From NCBI GenBank assembly GCA_002897635.1, contig BDTD01000012.1, positions 1-46,565 of the forward strand: a DNA stretch of 46,565 nt, read 5' to 3'. The number at the start of each line of letters is the position of its first letter. Within the stretch, counting starts at the first letter, position 1. The notes below the pieces were generated by a model. It worked only from the letters and a program-made list of their open reading frames with translations, searched no databases and was not told the origin of the DNA. The stretch comes from a bacterium BMS3Abin11. GTDB taxonomy: Bacteria; Pseudomonadota; Gammaproteobacteria; BMS3Bbin11. This document shows positions 1 through 9,139 of the stretch, one piece after another. The translations under genes were made by a program, and so were the position numbers.

Positions 1-137
1 TCCTGTCCATTAGAGTATTTGGAGCGAGTTATATGTGCAGTTTCTCAACCCATTATTCATTGTTGATCCAAAACTGCACTGATACGAAAAGCAGAGCTGC
101 TGCACAGGAAAGGGGTGGCCAGGGAGCGGGAGGATTT

Positions 138-2024
138 TCATTCTTTTCTTAGAAACGATTCGAACATCAACAGTGTCCAGATTGGCGTGCTGAAATCTCT
201 GGTACCTGACTGATGCTGGTCGACAAGTCTTTTCAGGTATTTTTGTTCAAACAGGCCCGAGTCTAGCATCGTGTCCCCCAGGATGCTGTCCCTGACTTTT
301 TCCCGCAGGGGACCGCGGAACCAGCTGGCCAGCGGAACGGCAAAACCCATTTTTGGACGGTAGAGGATATTATTGGGCAGAGTGGGCTCGAGTGCCTTTT
401 TGAAGATATATTTCCCCTCTCTGCCTTTCAGCTTGAATTCTGGTGGCAGGCCGGATATCCAGTCTACAAGCTGATGGTCGAGGATGGGCACGCGCACCTC
501 AAGGGCATGGGCCATGCTGGCACGATCCACTTTGGTCAGAATATCTCCCGGCAGGTAGGTCTTCATATCGAGGTATTGAACCAGTGACAGGGGGTGATCT
601 ACAGGTGCCTGCATGGCATGCCTTCTGAATACCTCAACCGCCTGATATCCCTGTAGATTGCGCTTCAGATTTTCGCTGAAAAGCGAACTACGGATCTGAT
701 TGGACATTATCGAGACGCTATGAAGATATCCTTCGAGTGAATCTCTGGCCATGGCTTCAAAAGTTGATTTTGCCCTGAATATTTTCGGTGCCCAGTCCGC
801 CTTCGGGTAGACGCCACCGAGGAAACCAAAAAGTAGTCTTCTGACTCCCTCTGGCATCAGTGAACGCATCTTCTCTTCATAGGTGTGCCAGCGATACCGG
901 CGGTAACCGGCCAGGTTTTCGTCTCCCCCATCGCCAGACAGGACGACAGTGACCTGCTTTTTTGCCAGTTCGCACACCCGGAAAGTCGGCAGTGCGGAGC
1001 TGTCTGCATAAGGTTCATCATACAGATCGGCAAGGTGATCGATCAGGTCAAAGTCATCCGGGTCGACCTGTTCTACGCGATGTGCGGTATTAAACTGCTC
1101 CGCCACCATCGCTGCAAATTGTGACTCGTTGAATTCTGGGTCACCAAAAGAAATGGAGCAGGTATTGACCGGATCGTCAGAGACTCTGGCCATGGCAGCA
1201 ACTACCGCACTGGAATCAACGCCACCTGAGAGAAAAGCCCCCAGTGGAACCTCGGCTATCATGCGGATCCTGACGGCCTCTTCAAAACGGTCGATCAACT
1301 CACTACCTGCGGCGGCCTCGCTCATTGATGAGCCGGAGTTGAACGATACGTCCCAGTACTGTTCAGGCCGGATTTGCTCTATGCCGCGCCGGAGTGTTAA
1401 ACGAAAACCCGGGGGAAGCTTGTATACCCCCTTATAGATGGTTTTCGGTTCCGGCACATAACCAAAGGCGAAGTACTCTTCAACGGCCGTGGGGTCGATT
1501 TCTCGTGGCAGGTCCTCGTGCACCTTCAGTGATTTAAGTTCTGAACCGAATATAAAATGTCCGTCTGCCAGGTGGGCATAATAAAGGGGTTTTATACCCA
1601 GACGGTCACGTGCCAGGAACAGTTTCTCGTGGTTACGGTCCCACACTGCAAATGCAAACATACCGCGGAAACGATCGACACAGGCCTCACCCCATTCTTC
1701 CCAGGCGTGCACGATTACTTCTGTGTCGCAATGGGTACTGAACTGATGCCCGAGGCCTTTCAGTTCCTGGGTCAGTGCGGGGAAATTATAGATCTCGCCG
1801 TTATAGGTTACGACAACAGTCCTGTCCTCATTAAACAACGGTTGCTGACCACTTGAAAGGTCGATGATCGAGAGGCGGCGATGTCCAAAACCGAGGCCGG
1901 GTTCGATATGTAAGCCACCTTCATCCGGTCCACGGTGAAACTGGGTTTCATTCATTCGCGACAAAAGCTCACGAGAGATTTCACGTTTTCCAGTTAAGTC
2001 GAATATTCCTGTTATGCCGCACAT
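138..2024 (-). CDS. Asparagine synthase-like amidotransferase of an XrtA/PEP-CTERM-type EPS cluster
   Basis: The 628-residue protein begins MCGITGIFD, so Cys2 becomes the N-terminal nucleophile of a class II glutamine amidotransferase domain (about residues 1-215). An asparagine-synthetase domain follows, with the PPi-loop motif SGGVDSS near residue 268. The family uses glutamine-derived ammonia to amidate an acid in an ATP-dependent reaction. In exopolysaccharide clusters the substrate is probably a uronic acid or other sugar acid, which is inference. Length and order (last gene after two glycosyltransferases) fit the amidotransferase typical of XrtA-associated clusters rather than housekeeping asparagine synthetase. 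It is separated from the upstream glycosyltransferase gene by a 261-bp insertion-scarred gap. Its first 16 codons are duplicated at 2215-2261, so the original start may have been there. No good Shine-Dalgarno precedes either ATG. Confidence 0.88.
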   Translation of the reverse strand: MCGITGIFDLTGKREISRELLSRMNETQFHRGPDEGGLHIEPGLGFGHRRLSIIDLSSGQQPLFNEDRTVVVTYNGEIYNFPALTQELKGLGHQFSTHCDTEVIVHAWEEWGEACVDRFRGMFAFAVWDRNHEKLFLARDRLGIKPLYYAHLADGHFIFGSELKSLKVHEDLPREIDPTAVEEYFAFGYVPEPKTIYKGVYKLPPGFRLTLRRGIEQIRPEQYWDVSFNSGSSMSEAAAGSELIDRFEEAVRIRMIAEVPLGAFLSGGVDSSAVVAAMARVSDDPVNTCSISFGDPEFNESQFAAMVAEQFNTAHRVEQVDPDDFDLIDHLADLYDEPYADSSALPTFRVCELAKKQVTVVLSGDGGDENLAGYRRYRWHTYEEKMRSLMPEGVRRLLFGFLGGVYPKADWAPKIFRAKSTFEAMARDSLEGYLHSVSIMSNQIRSSLFSENLKRNLQGYQAVEVFRRHAMQAPVDHPLSLVQYLDMKTYLPGDILTKVDRASMAHALEVRVPILDHQLVDWISGLPPEFKLKGREGKYIFKKALEPTLPNNILYRPKMGFAVPLASWFRGPLREKVRDSILGDTMLDSGLFEQKYLKRLVDQHQSGTRDFSTPIWTLLMFESFLRKE

Positions 2025-2033
2025 TTTAAAAGA

Positions 2034-2080
2034 TAAGTTTTAAGTTTTAAGTTTTAAGTATTAAGTATTAAGTATTAAGT
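2034..2080. repeat. Heptamer tandem repeat
   Basis: There are 6.7 head-to-tail copies of a 7-bp unit: three TAAGTTT, then three TAAGTAT, then a partial copy. The array lies ten bases upstream of the amidotransferase start codon, so it sits in its 5' untranslated region. Copy-number change by slippage could alter leader length or expression, which is inference. Confidence 0.9.
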
Positions 2081-2102
2081 CACAGCTGTCCCATAAAGAT
2101 TC

Positions 2103-2155
2103 TGTAGGTTCGAATTTATTCGAACAAATCCTGTGCGAATGAATTCGCACCTACA
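2103..2155. repeat. Diverged palindromic repeat related to the 152-bp element
   Basis: Two 24-bp hairpin units face each other. The right one (2132-2155) matches exactly the GTGCGAATGAATTCGCAC-type arm found in the three identical 152-bp repeats. The left one (2103-2126) is a diverged form with GTTCGAATTTATTCGAAC. The outer hairpins of the full element are missing, so this is a core-only or decayed relative. Confidence 0.8.
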
Positions 2156-2214
2156 AAAACCTGCCTATAACGGCATGATTGATGTACCCAATACTTCTAT
2201 TAGTATGTCTCTAT

Positions 2215-2261
2215 ATTTCACGTTTTCCGGTTAAGTCGAATATTCCTGTTATGCCGCACAT
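2215..2261 (-). pseudogene. Duplicated 5' end of the amidotransferase gene
   Basis: This 47-bp stretch repeats 1978-2024 with a single mismatch. It encodes the same first 16 residues (MCGITGIFD through KREI) and then runs into TAG. It lies 24 bp from the stop of the upstream glycosyltransferase gene, a normal operon spacing, so it probably marks the original start region. The intervening 190 bp holds the heptamer array and a palindromic repeat. Confidence 0.9.
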
Positions 2262-2285
2262 ATTATTTTATTTTAGAAAACCGGA

Positions 2286-3440
2286 TCAATTCAGCAGTTC
2301 ATCATAGACAGTTATATATTTCTCAACGGTGCTGTCCCAGTTAAACTGCTCAGAAATTTTAATCAGGCTGGCTTTACCCATTAATGATCGCGTATTGCTG
2401 GATTCAGTTAGTTTAACAATAGATTCAGCAAGTTTCTCCGGGTCATTGCACGGTACAAGATAACCGTTGACCCCATCCTCTATAAGCTCAGGGTTGCCGC
2501 CTACGTTTGTGGCTATAATTGGCAGACCTGTCGCCATTGCTTCGAGGATGGTATTGGATATCCCCTCGCCAAGAGAAGGTAAAACAAAGACGTCCAGCAG
2601 TCTTAATATGTCTGCGATATCGTTTCTGTCGCCTGTCATCCAGACATACTCGCCTATTCCCAGCTCGTTTATCAAGGCTTCCAGCTGAGTTCTCAATGGC
2701 CCGTCACCGGTAATAAGCAATCGCATGTGTTGTTTTCCCGATGGCAGGATTTCCAGCACAATGTTGAACGCTCTGATCAGGGTGGCATGGTCCTTGACTG
2801 CCGCCAGTCGTCCGACAGTACCAATAACAACAGGTTCCTGCGGAAGAAAATCAAGTTTTGTTTTATCTGGAAGTGAACCTGTTCCAGGTTTGAAGAGTGA
2901 CTGATCCACCCCATTGTATATCTGTATGACCGCTTTTTGATTTACGCCGACCGTGTTCACGAGCCAATTCTTCAAGTCAAGACTGACAGTAATATACCTG
3001 CCTACCAGTGGGCGAATCACCTTACGCAGGAGATTGTATTTCCTGCTTTTTCCTTCCAGGTCAAAGACGTCCCGACCGTGTACTCCATGAACTGTCTTCA
3101 CCCTTTTCATTAAAAAAAAAGCCGGTATCTGGGCTTCGAGCGCCGATAGATTCCGTGTATGGACTATCGAAGGCTTCAGTTGCCTCATTATTTTCCATAA
3201 CTTCCAGTAAAGCCGGAAGCTGTGTCCTGGCGTTGCATGCAATGAGAAGATCCGGGTAGCTGGATTCCTGATCCGGTCTTCGAATGACCCAGATTCGGTC
3301 AGGCAGATAATGGCATGTCGATATTGTTTCTCTGGTATTCGATTGATGATATTGACCAGGCCATTCTCAAGACCGCCTGCACCCAGGCTGTAGATCACAT
3401 GTACGATCAACGGCGGTTGAACTGTTGATTCCGGGTTCAT
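2286..3440 (-). CDS. Glycosyltransferase family 4, XrtA/PEP-CTERM EPS cluster type
   Basis: This is a 384-residue GT-B glycosyltransferase. The N-terminal Rossmann half opens with VHVIYSLGAGGLENG, the acceptor-side glycine loop of this subfamily. The C-terminal nucleotide-sugar half has GTVGRLAAVKD, LITGDGPLR and PSLGEGISNTILEAMATGLP, the GT4 E(x7)E-type donor site. I chose the ATG at 3440 because it overlaps the preceding stop as ATGA. A GTG nine bases further upstream is possible. It should add one sugar to the lipid-linked repeat unit on the cytoplasmic face. The subfamily resembles the second glycosyltransferase of XrtA-linked clusters. Donor and acceptor cannot be read from the sequence. 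Confidence 0.88.
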   Translation of the reverse strand: MNPESTVQPPLIVHVIYSLGAGGLENGLVNIINRIPEKQYRHAIICLTESGSFEDRIRNPATRIFSLHATPGHSFRLYWKLWKIMRQLKPSIVHTRNLSALEAQIPAFFLMKRVKTVHGVHGRDVFDLEGKSRKYNLLRKVIRPLVGRYITVSLDLKNWLVNTVGVNQKAVIQIYNGVDQSLFKPGTGSLPDKTKLDFLPQEPVVIGTVGRLAAVKDHATLIRAFNIVLEILPSGKQHMRLLITGDGPLRTQLEALINELGIGEYVWMTGDRNDIADILRLLDVFVLPSLGEGISNTILEAMATGLPIIATNVGGNPELIEDGVNGYLVPCNDPEKLAESIVKLTESSNTRSLMGKASLIKISEQFNWDSTVEKYITVYDELLN

Positions 3441-4636
3441 GTTAAGCACCGGTCAAATTTTTTCAGGGTATTATCCCAACCGAAATCCTTACAGACTTTA
3501 TCCCGAGCTGCTTCACCCATGACCGACCCTTTTTTTCCTTTGAAAAGGGACGCAAGTTCCTCAACAAATTCGGCAGCATTATCGGCAATCAGGACGTCTT
3601 GTCCGTGTTCCGCATTTATCCCTTCCAGGCCCATAGTCGTCACCACTACAGGTTTTGCCATGGCCATCGCCTCAAGCACTTTATTCTGGATTCCTCTGGC
3701 AATATGCATGGGTGCCACTACTGCAGTTGCATATTTAATATAGGGTCTTACATCCGTAACATTGCCAGTAACACTAATGCCTTCCATATCAGCAAGATTT
3801 AGAACCTTATCCGACGGATGGCTGCCAACGATATGGAACCTCGCTTCGGGCCAATCCTGGTGTATCACCGGAAATACGTTCTGTGCGAACCAGATTACGG
3901 CATCTTCGTTGGGCCAGTAATCCATTGCGCCAGTAAAAACAATCTGTTGTACCCCACCATGGAATGGCGTTTCAAGCTCTAGCGCAGGATCGAATTTTTC
4001 CACATCTACGCCATTACTGTAATAATGGATTTTAGTCGCACTTTCTGGCGCAAGCTGCCTGAAGTGTTCAGCTTCATGTGATGAAACAAAGAAACTGGCA
4101 TCAAGGGCAGCGGCTACACTTTTTTCAAAGCGCAGCAAACGGGTTGCTTCCCTGCGGTAGAGCCATTTCATATACCAGGATTTTTTCTCTGCGTACTGAC
4201 GCCATTTGTCGGAATCCACATCCACGAAATCGATGATTCTGTTTTTCGAAGCAAATTTCAGATCAAGGATATATTGCGCCATGGAGGAAGAATAGATCAA
4301 CATGTGATCAATCTGTTCACTGGTTGTGATATTCGTGACCCATTGCGCCATAGCAGAGTCAAAATAATAGGGCAGTGTCAGTGGCTGTCCATAGATAAAC
4401 CCCTTCAAGCTGCGCAGCCTGGCCTGTCGTGGATCAAGTTTTTGTATACAGGTCTGTTCACACCAGTTATACAGTTTTTCAGTATATTTCCAGTCATATG
4501 GATCATCGATAAAAGTTCCGAGATAAATACGATAGCTTTCTGAGAGGTGCTTCAGCAGGTGGAAAGATCGTATCTTGTCACCCTTGTTTGGAGGGTAAGG
4601 GATCCGGTGACATAGAAAGAGAAGTGCAGGCTTCAT
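3437..4636 (-). CDS. Glycosyltransferase family 4 (stp1-like), XrtA/PEP-CTERM EPS cluster type
   Basis: The 399-residue protein starts KPALLFLCHRIPYPPNKGDKIRSFHLL, characteristic of the first glycosyltransferase in XrtA-associated polysaccharide clusters. The C-terminal half carries VFTGAMDYWPNEDAV, FHIVGSHPSDKV and ARGIQNKVLEAMAMAKPVV, the GT4 donor-binding region. It overlaps the next glycosyltransferase gene by four bases (ATGA) and follows the FemAB-like gene by nine bases. In canonical clusters the exosortase gene lies just before this gene. There is no room for it here. Confidence 0.88.
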   Translation of the reverse strand: MKPALLFLCHRIPYPPNKGDKIRSFHLLKHLSESYRIYLGTFIDDPYDWKYTEKLYNWCEQTCIQKLDPRQARLRSLKGFIYGQPLTLPYYFDSAMAQWVTNITTSEQIDHMLIYSSSMAQYILDLKFASKNRIIDFVDVDSDKWRQYAEKKSWYMKWLYRREATRLLRFEKSVAAALDASFFVSSHEAEHFRQLAPESATKIHYYSNGVDVEKFDPALELETPFHGGVQQIVFTGAMDYWPNEDAVIWFAQNVFPVIHQDWPEARFHIVGSHPSDKVLNLADMEGISVTGNVTDVRPYIKYATAVVAPMHIARGIQNKVLEAMAMAKPVVVTTMGLEGINAEHGQDVLIADNAAEFVEELASLFKGKKGSVMGEAARDKVCKDFGWDNTLKKFDRCLT

Positions 4637-4645
4637 CCGGGATCT

Positions 4646-5677
4646 TTAGCCCAGGTTTCTTGCCAGCATTGGGCCAATAAAATTGGCCATAGGCAGTGGC
4701 AGCTTTCTCCATGCCTTAATGAATATCTGGTATTTTGGATTCAGTGGATTGATTTCAGGGATTCTGTCAGATTTGACCAGATAGTATTCATAATGCAGTG
4801 GTTCAGGTGTGAAACCCCAATTCTTTTTAAAGCTGCAGGATCCTGTTCCGATTTTGCTTCGCCCATAATCGAAACTGCGGATGCCCTGTTCGCACGACCT
4901 CCTCATTAATTCCCAGTACATGAAATCATTGCCCTTGAGGAACCTCGAGACTGGAAGACTACCACCGTAATACGGTATGACTTCGTCACGAAAATAGAAA
5001 CTCATGACCCCCGCTATATCCTGTTGCTCATGCGTGACTATCAGTACCCCACAATCAGACCCGAACACTTCACGTAAGGTGCGAAAATATTTTGCTGGGA
5101 AAACGGGGGTACCGAGATTCCGTACACTTTCCGCATAGATCCGATTTATCCGTTCACATCCCTCATCAAGCTCGCTGTGCAAACCGGCCTTGATACCTTT
5201 TCTCACCATAGCCCTTTGTTTGCGAGGGATGGCCATCATGTTGGCTTCGACGTCAGGAGCAATCTCTTTTTTGAATGCGACATAGAGGTCTTTTGTTGGC
5301 CAATTCTCGCCGGATGGTTGCCTGTTTCTGAGTTCAAGACTGCCCACATTCAAGCGTTCTGCAAGATCACAGGCCGCCTGGCGCAGGGCCGATGTGGCAT
5401 TTTCATTGTTAGCGATAATACCGCCGTAAGCACAGAAAGGCGTTGAAATGAGTGTGTCACCAAACAACAGGCTTTTTATCCTTGCCAGTGGCAGCAGACC
5501 TTCGATTGCCCCATTTCGTTCAGCATACAGATAAAAGGATGAATGACCAAAAGCACGCTCGAGCACGGTTTTCCATGCTGCACGATGAAAAAAAGTAGCT
5601 TCGGGATGGCTCTCCACAAAATTATCCCACCGTTCAAAATCCACTTCGGCTAATTCACGTACTTTTAATTCCATCAT
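4646..5677 (-). CDS. FemAB-like GNAT-fold protein, XrtA/PEP-CTERM system-associated
   Basis: A 343-residue protein with two acyltransferase-like halves. It contains FFHRAAWKTVLERAFGH near the start and a C-terminal half with IAGVMSFYFRDEVIPYYGGSLPVSRFLKGNDFMYWELM and FDYGRSKIGTGSCSFKKNWGF. This matches the FemAB-related family found in exosortase-linked EPS operons. FemAB relatives transfer amino acids from aminoacyl-tRNA to peptidoglycan stems. In this subfamily the acceptor is unknown, and polysaccharide aminoacylation is a reasonable inference. The ATG at 5677 overlaps the deacetylase stop as ATGA and so is preferred to the ATG at 5713. Confidence 0.85.
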   Translation of the reverse strand: MMELKVRELAEVDFERWDNFVESHPEATFFHRAAWKTVLERAFGHSSFYLYAERNGAIEGLLPLARIKSLLFGDTLISTPFCAYGGIIANNENATSALRQAACDLAERLNVGSLELRNRQPSGENWPTKDLYVAFKKEIAPDVEANMMAIPRKQRAMVRKGIKAGLHSELDEGCERINRIYAESVRNLGTPVFPAKYFRTLREVFGSDCGVLIVTHEQQDIAGVMSFYFRDEVIPYYGGSLPVSRFLKGNDFMYWELMRRSCEQGIRSFDYGRSKIGTGSCSFKKNWGFTPEPLHYEYYLVKSDRIPEINPLNPKYQIFIKAWRKLPLPMANFIGPMLARNLG

Positions 5678-6504
5678 GACTCCGATAAAAAAACTTCGTC
5701 CATTCGGCCCCATTGAAAATCATCGCTTAACCTCTCCAGCCGTGCATACATCTGGCCGAGATTCACGTAGTGCCGGAACCGGGTCTTGAGATTCAGGCCG
5801 TCTGGTCGCGGTTGGTCCGGGTCTATCTCCCAGGGATGAAAGTAGAAAACGCTCGGTTGGTGCTCCCGCTCGTTTATCCTGCTGATAGCCCAGTAGGTGA
5901 AATCGTAGGGGAAAAGCCTGAACCAACCACCACCACCACAGTTGATATTCCAGTTGGCCAACGAGATAGTCGTGATCGGTATTTCCAGTATACGCCCACC
6001 GGAAGTCAGGAAAGCAAACCTGGGCGCATCGGGCATTCCATAGTATTGGTGATGCACAGGAACAATACTTGAACTGTATTCGTATCCAGCTTCAGCCAGT
6101 TCATCATGTGCCCAGATGTTATTTATTCCTATTGAATAGCTGGCAGCCCGGTAACCCTTTATGGCCTGGCCTGATATATCTTCTAACAGGGCGCGTGTTC
6201 GTGATATGTCGGCCCTGAAGCCCTTCGGGTCCTGTTTGGTTACGCGTACATGTTCCCAACCGTGACTTGCAAGCTCATGTCCATTGCGGACAATCCTTTC
6301 AATCATCGCAGGATGGCGTTGCGCTATCCAGCCGAGTGTGAAAAAAGTGGCCTTGATATTTTTTTTATCAAAGAGTTCAAGAATCCTCTCAATATTGCCT
6401 TCTACCCGGCATTCAATATTGTCCCAGTGATTTCTGGGTATGAGTTTTTCGAATGCAGATACCTGGAAGTAATCTTCCACATCTACTGTCATGGCATTGA
6501 TCAT
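5674..6504 (-). CDS. Polysaccharide deacetylase, XrtA/PEP-CTERM EPS cluster type
   Basis: A 276-residue NodB-fold carbohydrate esterase. TVDVEDYFQ near the N-terminus supplies the catalytic Asp-Asp region. ATFFTLGWIAQRHP and ELASHGWEHVRV provide the metal-binding His pair (SHGWEH), and FYFHPWEIDPDQPR supplies the C-terminal catalytic His and the extension typical of the cluster-specific subfamily. It should remove acetyl groups from N-acetylhexosamines of the polymer. The next gene upstream, a UDP-GlcNAc 2-epimerase, fits a HexNAc-containing polymer. It follows that gene by 11 bp and has no signal peptide. Confidence 0.92.
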   Translation of the reverse strand: MINAMTVDVEDYFQVSAFEKLIPRNHWDNIECRVEGNIERILELFDKKNIKATFFTLGWIAQRHPAMIERIVRNGHELASHGWEHVRVTKQDPKGFRADISRTRALLEDISGQAIKGYRAASYSIGINNIWAHDELAEAGYEYSSSIVPVHHQYYGMPDAPRFAFLTSGGRILEIPITTISLANWNINCGGGGWFRLFPYDFTYWAISRINEREHQPSVFYFHPWEIDPDQPRPDGLNLKTRFRHYVNLGQMYARLERLSDDFQWGRMDEVFLSES

Positions 6505-6515
6505 GGCCGATATGA

Positions 6516-7667
6516 TTAGTGATGCTTACTCGAAGACCAGTCGTTTATGATGCTCGCAATTCTTTCTGCAGCTTTACCGTCCCATAACTCAGGTATATGG
6601 CCAGCCTTACCCCCAGATGCCATAATGTCATTGAAACAGGCCATGATTTTATCTGGATCTGAACCTGTAATTGTATTGGTCCCTTCTTCTACTGTAATGG
6701 GTCTTTCTGTATTTTCCCGCAATGTGATACAGGGGATTCCCAGTGCTGTAGTCTCTTCCTGCATACCGCCTGAATCTGTCAGGACAATTTTGCTGTCCTT
6801 CATCAGGCCCAGCATCTCTCTGTAGCCCAGAGGAGGTAATATGAGGAATTGTGGCCCGGAAACAAGATCCTCCAGCCGGGCATCATCAATAGACTGTCTT
6901 GTCCGGGGATGTACAGGAAATACCAGAGGAAGGCTATCGCTAATTTCCCGCAATACAACCAGCAGGCGCCCCAGTACTCCCGGGTCATCTACATTGGAAG
7001 GCCGATGTAGAGTAACAACACCATAACCCGTCTTAAATCGGGAAGATTGATCCTTACTGCACAGAGATGAGAGCATACGACCCGATGGTATGGCATTGGC
7101 AAGGTTGTAACACAGGCTATCTATCATGACATTACCGACGAAATGGATACGCTGCCGGTCGATACCTTCGTGTACTAAATTGTCGAGAGCATTTCTTTCT
7201 GTGGTAAAGAGCATATCTGAGATCTGGTCTGTCAGAATACGGTTTATCTCCTCTGGCATTGTACGATCACCACTCCTTAGCCCTGCTTCCACATGAAATA
7301 CAGGGACCCCTTTTTTTACAGAGACCAGGGCACTGGCTATTGTAGAATTGACGTCACCCACGACAAGAACAGCATCTGGCATCAGCTCATCTATAACGGG
7401 CTCTATTCGTTTCATGACCTCCGCTGTCTGCACGGCATGACTGGCGGAACCAACGCCCAGGTCGATATCGGGTTCAGGGATATGCAGTTGCTCAAAAAAT
7501 GAGTGCTTCATTGCAGCATCATAGTGCTGGCCGGTATGCACCAGTTTACACGAGAGGGAAAGCTTCGGACTATTCAGCGCCCTCATGATCGGGGCGATTT
7601 TTATGAAATTAGGCCTTGCTCCAACAACACAGAGAATCTGAGCATCCGATCTAGTACCTGAAACCAT
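6516..7667 (-). CDS. wecB: UDP-N-acetylglucosamine 2-epimerase (non-hydrolysing)
   Basis: The protein of about 383 residues carries the WecB/MnaA signature VVGARPNFIKIAPIMRAL, then VVGDVNSTIASALV, VFHVEAGLRSGDRTMPEEINR and LTDSGGMQEETTALGIPCITLRENTERP. It interconverts UDP-GlcNAc and UDP-ManNAc, feeding ManNAc-derived sugars to the polysaccharide. The ATG at 7667 gives the usual family length. The longer reading to 7796 adds residues unlike the family and lies inside the beta-barrel gene. The chosen start overlaps the end of the barrel gene by 17 bp, which indicates tight translational coupling. In canonical clusters an ATPase gene often lies between these two. It is absent here. Confidence 0.93.
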   Translation of the reverse strand: MVSGTRSDAQILCVVGARPNFIKIAPIMRALNSPKLSLSCKLVHTGQHYDAAMKHSFFEQLHIPEPDIDLGVGSASHAVQTAEVMKRIEPVIDELMPDAVLVVGDVNSTIASALVSVKKGVPVFHVEAGLRSGDRTMPEEINRILTDQISDMLFTTERNALDNLVHEGIDRQRIHFVGNVMIDSLCYNLANAIPSGRMLSSLCSKDQSSRFKTGYGVVTLHRPSNVDDPGVLGRLLVVLREISDSLPLVFPVHPRTRQSIDDARLEDLVSGPQFLILPPLGYREMLGLMKDSKIVLTDSGGMQEETTALGIPCITLRENTERPITVEEGTNTITGSDPDKIMACFNDIMASGGKAGHIPELWDGKAAERIASIINDWSSSKHH

Positions 7668-9123
7668 ACCCAGGAATGCCTTGATAGTTGGTATTAAAGA
7701 ACAGGGCCACCCGGTTTTCTTTATAGCTGTCGCCAGGGTTATCGGATTTTCTATCTGCATAAGAATAAGAGAGTGATAAACCACTCTTACGCCCAACCGG
7801 CCGTGTTAGACTCAGTAAGAACCTCCATGTATCTGAGGTAACATTTGTATCCTTCTCTTCAGTACCATACCAGCTGAGTCTCGAACGAACAGAGTATCTC
7901 CTGGTCAGACCTCGTTGAATTCCGACCCATGCCCTTGAAAAAATAGTCTCTCGGGAAGAGTCGAGGTAATCCCGTGTATCATATTGGCCAACCAGATCCA
8001 GTACCGTTCTCTTTCCTGTTAGAGTATAGAAGGCCCTGAATCTATCCTGCACGTATACACGATTATTTGTTAAGTCAACGAAATCATTCGGCTGCACAAA
8101 AGGACCATTAGTAAACGGATTGGCAGGCTGGCCAGAAAGATTCGTGGCCGGTAAAATATTTTGATCACTGAGATTATCACTGGAATCCCTCAGCTCTGTT
8201 CTGTATTCCAGTCTAAATACACTTTTACGCGCACGATGATAAAAATTCAGATTCGTGTAAGAACCAAAAAAACGACCACCATGCCTGACAGTGAAGGTAT
8301 TTCTCGAATTCGGCGTCCACCTGGCCTCCAGATACCATCGGGAAACTCCTGTACCACCCCGGGTATTTGATCCAAAGGTATTCGACTCTGTGCCAACCGA
8401 TCCCGCTACCCCCAATTTGCGGTTAAGCTGATAGCGTAGTACCGCGTCTACGTATGACCTTGTACTGTCGGCCTGCGTATCACTGTTATATTCAGTTTTT
8501 CGAGAATATCCATCCAGCCCCCAGGATATTTTTGATGACCCGGGATTAGTAAACAAGTCTGCTCTCAAGGTTTGTTGTGTTCTAGGATCAATCGTATCGT
8601 CTGAGAAACGAAAATCGCTGTATCTGTAATCGATTCTCAAATCGGCAAATCCATTCAATCGACTCACGAAATAAGGGTTAAGGGTGTTTACATATGTCGT
8701 AGTAAAGTTTCCTGTCTGGTTGATCACAGGACTTCCGGCTGCCGCGAAAGGATTTATTCGGCCTTGACCGGCTCGTGATATGAGGTCAAAGAAGAGAGAA
8801 TTTTTCACCAGCTCGTTGGCAAGCAATGCTCTGTAACGTGGAAGGACTGGATTATCGTTACCGGTGCTGAAAATCAGTGATGCGGCCAGATCAAACCTTG
8901 CTCTACGCCCCTCTCCATGCAGGAGTATACTGGGCGTTACCATACCTATAAGGCTACTCTCTTTCCTCTTTTCAACAAGCCTGACATTGTCTGTATAAAT
9001 GCCGCCAACGCTCAGGTTTTCTGACAGCCTCCAGTTCGCAGCACGCGAGACTTCAGGTGTAAATAGCAACATCGAAGAAAGAATTAGCAACCCACCAGTT
9101 AGTGGCCATCTACTTTTATACAT
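7651..9123 (-). CDS. Outer-membrane beta-barrel protein, XrtA/PEP-CTERM EPS cluster type
   Basis: A 490-residue protein with a signal peptide (positive MYKSRWP, hydrophobic stretch, likely cleavage after VSRA). The rest is made of alternating strands rich in aromatic and Arg/Tyr residues, such as SVGGIYTDNVRL, RLEYRTELRDSSDN and GLSLSYSYADRKSD, and it ends GIPGYGFRY with an aromatic terminal residue, typical of outer-membrane barrels. It matches the hypothetical barrel family that accompanies XrtA-type EPS genes. The likely role is export or outer-membrane passage of the polymer. It lies 16 bp after the kinase gene. Confidence 0.85.
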   Translation of the reverse strand: MYKSRWPLTGGLLILSSMLLFTPEVSRAANWRLSENLSVGGIYTDNVRLVEKRKESSLIGMVTPSILLHGEGRRARFDLAASLIFSTGNDNPVLPRYRALLANELVKNSLFFDLISRAGQGRINPFAAAGSPVINQTGNFTTTYVNTLNPYFVSRLNGFADLRIDYRYSDFRFSDDTIDPRTQQTLRADLFTNPGSSKISWGLDGYSRKTEYNSDTQADSTRSYVDAVLRYQLNRKLGVAGSVGTESNTFGSNTRGGTGVSRWYLEARWTPNSRNTFTVRHGGRFFGSYTNLNFYHRARKSVFRLEYRTELRDSSDNLSDQNILPATNLSGQPANPFTNGPFVQPNDFVDLTNNRVYVQDRFRAFYTLTGKRTVLDLVGQYDTRDYLDSSRETIFSRAWVGIQRGLTRRYSVRSRLSWYGTEEKDTNVTSDTWRFLLSLTRPVGRKSGLSLSYSYADRKSDNPGDSYKENRVALFFNTNYQGIPGYGFRY

Positions 9124-9139
9124 CGGGGATGAAGGGAGC

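Noticed and set aside
138-2024. Housekeeping asparagine synthetase AsnB
   Set aside because: Context at the end of an EPS operon and the 628-residue length fit the EPS-cluster amidotransferase better, although the chemistry is related.
2034-2080. CRISPR-like array
   Set aside because: The units are only 7 bp with no spacers. This is a simple tandem repeat.
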